Source: Tistrella bauzanensis
GTDB lineage: Bacteria > Pseudomonadota > Alphaproteobacteria > Tistrellales > Tistrellaceae
Direction of reading: 5' to 3'
NCBI RefSeq assembly: GCF_014636235.1
Contig: NZ_BMDZ01000003.1
Location: 1 to 64,000 of the forward strand
DNA: 64,000 nucleotides
The notes beneath the pieces are model-generated. The model had not been told where the DNA came from. It was given only the letters and a program-made list of their open reading frames with translations, and did no database searches. This document shows positions 58,777 through 64,000 of this stretch, piece by piece. Within the stretch, counting starts at the first letter, position 1. Every line of letters begins with the position of its first letter. Both the position numbers and the translations under genes were made by a program.

Positions 58777-59774
58777 GACTTGGCCTCCTCACGCGTCGCG
58801 GCGGCCGGCGGCGGTGCGGCCAGCCGTGCGGCCACCGGCAGCAGGCGTTCGGCGATGTCCAGCGCGTCGGGCAGGCCGCAGACCAGCAGATTGCCCGGCA
58901 CCTCGATGATGTCGGGCGCCGTGCCGCCCAAGGCCGTCAGCCGGGCCAGAGCCGGATGGCGGGGCAGGCGATGGACCAGCGCCGGTGCGGCGCCGGGCAT
59001 GGTTTCGACCAGAATCACATCAGGGGCGGCACGGATCGCTGCTTCCAGCTCCACCCGCCAGTCGCCGCCCCGGCGTGCGCGGCCGTCGGGATTGAAGCGC
59101 TCGGCCATGATATTGCTGAAGCCGCCCAGGGTGAGCATGGCATGGGCAAGGCCGCCGGGGCCGACCATGCTGCCATCGGCGCGTAGCATCAAGGCCCGCA
59201 GCCGGTGGGGCAGGGCGGCGGCCAAGGCTTCCAGCCGTGCGGCATGGGCATCGAGCCGGGCGATTTCGTCGGCGGCGCGCCGTTCGGCCTGTGGCCCCAG
59301 CAACTGCCCGGCGCGGATCAGGCCGGCGCGGATCGTGGCAACGCTGTCGGCCGGGCGGAAGCGTTCGACCCGCACGCCCAGCCGTTCCAGCGCCGCCGCC
59401 GCCGCTGTGGCGCCGAACCGGCCGGCCAGAACCAGATCGGGCTTGAGTGCGTGGACGGTTTCGGCGCTGGCGCTGACCTGCGGCACCAGGGCGGCGTTTG
59501 CGGATTCCACCGACAGCTTCGGATCACGGGCCAGGGGCCCGATGCCGGCCACCTGACCGGGATCGGCCAAACGCAGCAACAACTGGTCGGTGCACAGGTT
59601 GATCGAGACGACACGCCCGGGCCGGACGGGCGCCGGCGCGGCCGGGTCTGCGCGCGCAGCCATGACCGGGGTGGCCATGAACAGCCCCGCCATGATCACG
59701 ACGGCACGGCTGAAGGGCGATGGGCTGGGCCGGAACACGGGTTGTCTGGCATCCTTCGGGCACGAGTCATCCAT
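58773..59774 (-). CDS. ABC transporter substrate-binding protein (BtuF/FecB-like)
   Basis: This 333-residue periplasmic protein is of the helical-backbone metal-chelate receptor type. It has an N-terminal signal peptide (FSRAVVIMAGLFMATPVMA, about residues 22-40). RVVSINLCTDQLLLRLADP starts the first lobe. APDVILVETMPGAAPALVHR and a C-terminal lobe follow. ATG at 59774 (MDDSCPKD) follows AGGGCGGC. It is the first gene of the import operon. The CTDQ motif is frequent in a subset of these receptors linked to TonB-dependent uptake. Confidence 0.9.
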   Translation of the reverse strand: MDDSCPKDARQPVFRPSPSPFSRAVVIMAGLFMATPVMAARADPAAPAPVRPGRVVSINLCTDQLLLRLADPGQVAGIGPLARDPKLSVESANAALVPQVSASAETVHALKPDLVLAGRFGATAAAAALERLGVRVERFRPADSVATIRAGLIRAGQLLGPQAERRAADEIARLDAHAARLEALAAALPHRLRALMLRADGSMVGPGGLAHAMLTLGGFSNIMAERFNPDGRARRGGDWRVELEAAIRAAPDVILVETMPGAAPALVHRLPRHPALARLTALGGTAPDIIEVPGNLLVCGLPDALDIAERLLPVAARLAAPPPAAATREEAKS

Positions 59775-59863
59775 GCCGCCCTGAAACTGCGCCGGGGCGG
59801 AAGGCGCCGATGGTGACGCAAGCCCCCGATCAGCGCAAGCGTGCGGACAGATGCGTAAACTGC

Positions 59864-59892
59864 TTGACGAGCGGCCCGGCCGCGAATATGAG
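59864..59892 (+). promoter_or_regulatory. Candidate promoter of tRNA-Glu
   Basis: TTGACG (59864-59869), a 17-nt spacer and TATGAG (59887-59892) face the tRNA-Glu gene, which begins 75 nt further on. The -35 is near consensus; the leader would be about 65 nt. Confidence 0.5.
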
Positions 59893-59966
59893 TACGCCCC
59901 GTGGACGGCAGCAACGCCAGACGGCGCAACGCCACCGGCCACGAGGACATACGGTTTTCCAGCTAT

Positions 59967-60041
59967 GCCCCTATCGTCTAGAGGTTAGGACACCGCTCTT
60001 TCAAGGCGGAGACACGGGTTCAATTCCCGTTGGGGGTACCA
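59967..60041 (+). tRNA. tRNA-Glu (anticodon UUC)
   Basis: This is a 75-nt tRNA with encoded CCA. The acceptor GCCCCTA pairs with TGGGGGT, with G1-T72 and one T-G pair as in other bacterial glutamate tRNAs, then A and CCA. The anticodon stem CCGCT/GGCGG carries the loop CTTTCAA, giving TTC at 60000-60002. The T arm ACGGG-TTCAATT-CCCGT is intact. Confidence 0.97.
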
Positions 60042-60074
60042 TTTCCAGGCGCTGGCACACAGGCGCTTCCGCAG

Positions 60075-60102
60075 GCCGGTCCGGGTTCGGGCCGGCTTTT
60101 TT
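60075..60102 (+). terminator. Intrinsic terminator after tRNA-Glu
   Basis: GCCGGTCCG and CGGGCCGGC form a 9-bp stem with one T-G pair around GGTT, followed by six T residues (60097-60102). It ends the tRNA-Glu transcript 34 nt past the mature 3' end. Confidence 0.92.
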
Positions 60103-60168
60103 CATGCCTGGAAACTTTCCTGCCTGGAAGCTCTCGTGTCTGGAAACGGCCGGCGTGACAGCAGGCGA

Positions 60169-62076
60169 TCAGGCGCCGTCGGCGAGGGGATAGACCTCGT
60201 TCGGCCCGCGCCCCCTGGTCCGCAGGGTTTCCAGAGACGCAGACACCAGCATGTCATCCCGCCCCCAGACCACGCGGTCACCGGCAATCGAGGCATTGAC
60301 CATGGCGCCGGTGCGCACCGTCACGGTTGTGGCCGCGGGAAATTCGGCGGTCACGTCATAGGGCAGCCGGAAGGTCGAGATGTCGGTGGCGGTGGTATCC
60401 GCCGGCTCCAGGATCTTGTGCCAGCGCCCGGCGGCGGTATAGAGCCACCGGCCCTGATAGTCCGTCTTGGGGAAGGTTGCCGCCACCGTCACTGTGGTGT
60501 AGCCGGTGGTGGCGTCATAGCTTGCCGACGAGACGGTGGCGGTCAGCAGGGTGGCGAAGATCGGCAGGCCAAATTCGAACTGCCGAGGATCGAGCCGCAC
60601 GTCCAGCCCGTGATGGGGCGCATGTTCGACGAAGACGTCATCGTTCACACCCATACCCAAGGCCGAGGCAGTGACACCTGGAAGCGTGTACCAGTGCTCG
60701 GTCGTGGTGGTGTAGTCGGTCCAGATGAGGGCACGCCCCGTGTGACCGTTGGTCGCCGACGCGACCGTGCAGCGATTGTCATAGTTGGCACCGGCATTGA
60801 TGTCGCTGAGGGTGCCGACATGGATGTTCCCGGCCGAGGCAACAGTGACGGTGCCCTTGCGCTTGAGCAGGTTCGGCATCCGGGCGTCGATGAAACAGGT
60901 GGCGAACTGGTCGGTGTTGCCGCCCAGATAGCCGATGCCGCCCATCCAGGCGATCTTCGGCCAGGTCGGCCGCAGCGAGGCATAGGTGGCGCCGGTGGTG
61001 CCATAGCTGCCCTCCAGCACGATCTGCGGGGCATTGCCGGCGCCACCCATATGGCACGTGCTGTCACCGGTCAGCGATGCTGTGCCCTTCATGATGATGC
61101 GCGGGCTGGCAATGCCCGCCAACAGGAAGTTCGACAGCTTGACCGAGCCGCCGTCGATATGGAAGCCGCCTTCCGTGGGAGAGCGTGACGCGTCGCCGAA
61201 GCAGTCGATCTTGCCTTCCTGGATGGAGATCTCGGCGCCGCCCGCCACATAGACGCCACAATATCGTGGCTGTTCCAGATGCAGGCCGTCGATATTGAGG
61301 TTGTTGGTGCCATTCAGAAAGATGACGGCGGCATCGGTCTGCGGTGTGGGCGTGACAGCAGGGCGTGCCTCCGGCCAATAGATGTCGATATCGGCCCAGT
61401 TCATGTCGTAGACGCCATCGACCACGATGGCGGGGCCCTTCTGCGACCAGAAGCGAAGCTTGCGCAGCATCCAGAGATGCGCGCCGTTCTGGATCTCGCC
61501 GACCGGATAGGTCAGGCAGATCGCGCCCCTGGTGACGCAGTTCTTGAAACCGACATTCTCGATCAATCCCGAATGTCCGCTTTCGGCATAGAGGATGTAA
61601 TCTTCGGGAATGTCGGCCTGAAGCGCGCTGCCTGGGCCTGTGCCGATCAGATTGGTGCGGCCGTACATGGTGATGCGCCGGGTCAGCTTGTAGGTGCCGT
61701 CGCTGACATGGACCGGGCCATAGAAGCAGGCCGCCTCGAAAGCATCGCTGTCATCGGTGGTGCTGTCGCCCCTGGCGCCGAAACAGCGGACGTTCAGCCG
61801 TTCCTTCGCCGCCGCGACCCGGCGCCAGAGACCTGGGCCGCTGGTCTGGCCGGTGGGCACGATGCGGGTGCCGCCGTCATCCGGTGTGGTGTGGCCGGCG
61901 ATGATCTCGGTGGATTTCCAGGCCGATGCGTCCCACTGGAACAGGCCGCCGGCGCCGTCGCCGGCTGTGTGATAGCCAAGCACCCGGGCCATGGTCCAGG
62001 GGCCGGTGGTGGGCAGGCCGCGCAGGTCGGCGATGGTGTCGACGATGGCCAGTTCATCGATGTCGTGGATTGCCAT
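60169..62076 (-). CDS. Orphan tailspike-like pectate-lyase-fold protein
   Basis: This 635-residue protein starts at ATG 62076 (MAIHDIDELAIVDTIADLRG). The N-terminal 90 residues contain VLGYHTAGDGAGGLFQWDAS and GLWRRV, a module common before beta-helix domains in phage tailspikes. The entry motif RCFGARGDSTTDDSDAFEAA follows at about residue 100. The beta-helix region has many short beta repeats (LRKLRFWSQKG, LNIDGLHLEQP, ISIQEGKIDCFGDA). Beyond about residue 400 is a Thr/Val-rich beta tail. There is no signal peptide. GAGGG precedes the start. No phage genes are adjacent. The role is unknown; see the matching protein at 5100-6689. Confidence 0.75.
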   Translation of the reverse strand: MAIHDIDELAIVDTIADLRGLPTTGPWTMARVLGYHTAGDGAGGLFQWDASAWKSTEIIAGHTTPDDGGTRIVPTGQTSGPGLWRRVAAAKERLNVRCFGARGDSTTDDSDAFEAACFYGPVHVSDGTYKLTRRITMYGRTNLIGTGPGSALQADIPEDYILYAESGHSGLIENVGFKNCVTRGAICLTYPVGEIQNGAHLWMLRKLRFWSQKGPAIVVDGVYDMNWADIDIYWPEARPAVTPTPQTDAAVIFLNGTNNLNIDGLHLEQPRYCGVYVAGGAEISIQEGKIDCFGDASRSPTEGGFHIDGGSVKLSNFLLAGIASPRIIMKGTASLTGDSTCHMGGAGNAPQIVLEGSYGTTGATYASLRPTWPKIAWMGGIGYLGGNTDQFATCFIDARMPNLLKRKGTVTVASAGNIHVGTLSDINAGANYDNRCTVASATNGHTGRALIWTDYTTTTEHWYTLPGVTASALGMGVNDDVFVEHAPHHGLDVRLDPRQFEFGLPIFATLLTATVSSASYDATTGYTTVTVAATFPKTDYQGRWLYTAAGRWHKILEPADTTATDISTFRLPYDVTAEFPAATTVTVRTGAMVNASIAGDRVVWGRDDMLVSASLETLRTRGRGPNEVYPLADGA

Positions 62077-62389
62077 GGATCTGGTTCCCTCATAACGGGC
62101 GCCGGCAGGTGGTGCCGGACCGGTTTGCAGGACCAGGGTAGGCAGGCATCCCTGCTCTGTATCCAATGGCGGTGCGGCCGCATTGCGGCCACATCGAGCG
62201 CCTTGACCCGACCTCGCCACTTGACCTGTCGCCTGCGAAGCGGTTTGAGTAGGGCCGAGCGCGGGAGCGCGGCCGGAAGACGCCGTGCCCGGCGTCGCGG
62301 TCGGTACAGATCGGCGGCAGTTCGTGGCTCCGCCACAGGCGCTGCCCGCTGAACACCCATAGCGGACGCTGACGAGGAACGAACACGGC
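62077..62389. other. Divergent intergenic region between tailspike-like and coiled-coil genes
   Basis: These 313 bp should hold the promoters of both flanking genes. I see no reliable promoter pair, tRNA, dyad longer than 6 bp or small gene. A frame from the tailspike-like gene remains open through it on the minus strand, but its sequence is Arg/Pro-rich and has no family resemblance. Confidence 0.45.
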
Positions 62390-63118
62390 ATGTCTCTGGG
62401 CCTGAATGCCGGGCGCCGTCGCGAGAAGCGGCGGCGGCGGCTGATGATGCTGAAATGGCTGGCGGCGCTGGCGATCATTGCCGGCGCCGGCGCCTATGCC
62501 TATCGCACCGGCGCGATGCTGGCGGAAGGCGAGGTCCGGCGGCTGGAACAGTCGCTGGCCGATCTGAATGGCCGGCTGTCGACGCTGGGCGCCGAAAACG
62601 CCCGGCTGCGCGAGGCGCGGGAAAGCGCGCTGATCGAGGTTGAACAGTGGCGCCAGCGCTATGAAAAGGACGTCCCCACAGGCCAGCTTGCCGAGATCTT
62701 CGGTCGTGTGCAGAGCCGTATGGCCGATGGCGTGAAGCCCGAGCGGCTGAATTTCGTGATCGGCGCGGTCAGCAATGAGCGCGATTGCGAGGGCAGCCCG
62801 GTTTCGAAGCGCTTCATCCTGCCGACGTCGCTGTCGACCGGCAGCAATGATGCGGTGACCTTTGCCGATGGGCTGATCACCGTCACTGGCCGGGGCGAGA
62901 CCTCGGTCAACGACAAGGGCGACCGTGAGGCGTGGTTCGACCCCGCGAAGCCAGTGACGATGCGGTTCATAGAGATCGGCGGCCGGGCCACGGAAGCCGT
63001 CGGCACATTGCCGCTTCAGCACACCATGGTCATCGGCGACCGCGAATACCGCTTCGCGGTCAGGGCCAGCAATCGCAGCTTCGTGGAAGTGTCGTCCGAC
63101 GTCTGCGCCTACCCATAA
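62390..63118 (+). CDS. Membrane-anchored coiled-coil protein of unknown function
   Basis: This 242-residue protein has a strongly basic N-terminus (RRREKRRRR) followed by one membrane helix (about residues 19-42: LMMLKWLAALAIIAGAGAYA), giving a cytoplasm-in, periplasm-out anchor. Residues 45-95 form a coiled coil (VRRLEQSLADLNGRLSTLGA and on). The C-terminal 140 residues are beta-rich with two Cys (DCEGSP and SDVCAYP) that could form a disulphide in the periplasm. I do not recognise the domain. It is divergent from the tailspike-like gene. Confidence 0.75.
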   Translation: MSLGLNAGRRREKRRRRLMMLKWLAALAIIAGAGAYAYRTGAMLAEGEVRRLEQSLADLNGRLSTLGAENARLREARESALIEVEQWRQRYEKDVPTGQLAEIFGRVQSRMADGVKPERLNFVIGAVSNERDCEGSPVSKRFILPTSLSTGSNDAVTFADGLITVTGRGETSVNDKGDREAWFDPAKPVTMRFIEIGGRATEAVGTLPLQHTMVIGDREYRFAVRASNRSFVEVSSDVCAYP

Positions 63119-63450
63119 CGATATCGGGCCCGTAACGACCCGGACCCGTAACGCCACCGGGCCGCGAGGAACCGTGCGGGTCTATGATCCCGCGTCATGG
63201 AACCATCATGACGGGGTCATCCGTCTGACATCGGGCCGCGGCATGGTGATGCCGGCTTCCACGAGCGGCCTCGTCGCCTTAACGGGGGCGGGGCCATCGC
63301 GGAAGCGGCGATTGCATTCACGGAAAGGCCGACCTTTGCCCCGGGCTCGCCCCCGGGGCATTTTTTTGCCCGCTGGACGTGATCCATCCGCCCATGCTAC
63401 CCGCAGGGGGCCGGATGGCGGGCGGCTTTCATAACGGACAGGGCGGGGCG
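63119..63450. other. Intergenic region with hairpin and terminator (possible small RNA)
   Basis: Between the coiled-coil gene and the acetyltransferase lie 332 bp with no protein-coding call. It contains a stem CGTCATG-GAACCAT-CATGACG (63193-63213) and, 120 nt later, the strong terminator at 63337-63367. The terminator is 219 nt from the preceding stop codon, further than usual, so a separate short transcript is possible. Confidence 0.4.
63337..63367 (+). terminator. Strong intrinsic terminator
   Basis: TGCCCCGGG (63337-63345) and CCCGGGGCA (63352-63360) form a perfect 9-bp stem around CTCGCC, followed by seven T residues (63361-63367). Orientation is plus strand. Confidence 0.93.
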
Positions 63451-63975
63451 ATGATGCGGACAGGCTGGCGGGCATTGACCCTGAATGATCTGCCGCAGGT
63501 GGGGGCCCTGGCCAATACGGTGCATCAGGCCTATCCTGAACGGCCTGAGGTGGCGGCCGAACGTCTGCGCCTGTTCCCGGCCGGCTGTTTTGTGGCTGAG
63601 GTCGATAGCGCCTTCTGCGGCTATGGCCTGACCCATCCATGGATCGACGGCGCGCCGCCGGCGCTCGACAGCCTGCTCGGAGGATTGCCTGCCGCGCCCG
63701 ACTGCCTGTATGTCCATGATGTGGCACTCAGCGCGGCCACGCGTGGCCGCGGGCTTGGCCGCGCCCTTGTCGGTCGGCTGAAGGAACTGGCGGCGGCCCA
63801 GGGGCTGCCGCGGCTCAGCCTGATCGCGGTCGGCGGATCGGCGCCCGGCTGGCGCGCGATGGGATTTCACGAGGTGCCGGTCGAGCCGGCCTCGGCACTG
63901 GCGGCCAAGCTCGCAAGCTATGATGCCGATGCGGTGTACATGACCTGTCCGGTCAATGCGCCGGCCGTCCGGTAA
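63451..63975 (+). CDS. GNAT family N-acetyltransferase
   Basis: This 174-residue acetyl-CoA-dependent acyltransferase begins WRALTLNDLPQVGALANTVH (motif C/D region). It then has LYVHDVALSAATRGRGLGRA with the acetyl-CoA pyrophosphate loop, and ends in RLSLIAVGGSAPGWRAMGFH. The start is ATG 63451 or 63454; an earlier ATG at 63379 would add a leader without family similarity. It follows a strong terminator, so it has its own promoter. The acceptor substrate is unknown. Confidence 0.88.
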   Translation: MMRTGWRALTLNDLPQVGALANTVHQAYPERPEVAAERLRLFPAGCFVAEVDSAFCGYGLTHPWIDGAPPALDSLLGGLPAAPDCLYVHDVALSAATRGRGLGRALVGRLKELAAAQGLPRLSLIAVGGSAPGWRAMGFHEVPVEPASALAAKLASYDADAVYMTCPVNAPAVR

Positions 63976-64000
63976 CGGTGCTGGATGGAGGGCGTGCCCA

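Noticed and set aside
59775..59966. Cobalamin riboswitch before the BtuF-like gene
   Set aside because: The conserved B12-box sequence is not present and the space is shared with a plus-strand tRNA promoter.
60014..62390. Possible attachment-site duplication of the tRNA-Glu 3' end around the tailspike-like gene
   Set aside because: No repeat of the T-arm/acceptor sequence was seen on the far side of the gene.

Overview
The window is high-GC DNA (roughly two thirds G+C by eye) from an alphaproteobacterium, most likely of the Rhodospirillales type. This rests on gene order typical of that class: tig-clpP-clpX-lon-hupB followed by tRNA-Val, tRNA-Asp and nuoA-N; then birA-coaX-rnj-mce-DUF1467 and lolC-lolD; then phaC, an aminotransferase, hom, glpX and recJ. 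A species name cannot be justified from the sequence alone; a Tistrella-like organism is only a guess.

Layout. 0-4.7 kb: an endonuclease/phosphatase-fold gene with a small PodJ-N-terminus-like protein, the NAD(P)HX repair enzyme Nnr, malonyl-CoA decarboxylase, and tRNA-Leu(UAG). 5.1-6.7 kb: an orphan phage-tail-fibre-like beta-helix protein behind an AT-richer promoter region with two palindromes. 7-14 kb: the protein quality-control block (trigger factor, ClpP, ClpX, Lon) and HU. 14.3-16.3 kb: tRNA-Val and tRNA-Asp with a Baeyer-Villiger-type flavin monooxygenase between them. 16.8-31.3 kb: a complete 14-subunit complex I operon, nuoA to nuoN, with separate nuoC and nuoD. 31.3-35.7 kb: biotin ligase, type III pantothenate kinase, RNase J, a 108-bp palindromic repeat element, methylmalonyl-CoA epimerase and a DUF1467 protein.

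35.7-43.7 kb is an accessory block: a decayed LysE/RhtB fragment, a LysR regulator, an NADP-dependent oxidoreductase, a cupin, an MFS transporter with an AraC regulator, a purine permease, an exported hypothetical protein, and a frameshifted isoaspartyl-methyltransferase-like gene. It lies where many alphaproteobacteria carry proS between the DUF1467 gene and lolC. 43.8-56.9 kb: LolC/LolD lipoprotein export, gamma-carbonic anhydrase, a YeiH-type exporter with its LysR neighbour, PHA synthase, an OmpA-like lipoprotein, an AlaC-type aminotransferase, homoserine dehydrogenase, class II fructose bisphosphatase and RecJ. 57-60 kb: a BtuFCD/FecBCD-type metal-chelate importer and tRNA-Glu(UUC). 60-64 kb: a second orphan tailspike-like beta-helix protein, a membrane-anchored coiled-coil protein, a possible small RNA unit and a GNAT acetyltransferase.

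Most of the window is conserved housekeeping sequence. The most unusual content is the pair of orphan tail-fibre/tailspike-like proteins, each lying just beyond a tRNA gene with no phage structural, lysis or integrase genes nearby. They could be dispersed receptor-binding components of a phage-like particle encoded elsewhere, or surface carbohydrate-active proteins; the sequence does not decide between these. No transposase, integrase, CRISPR array or rRNA was found.
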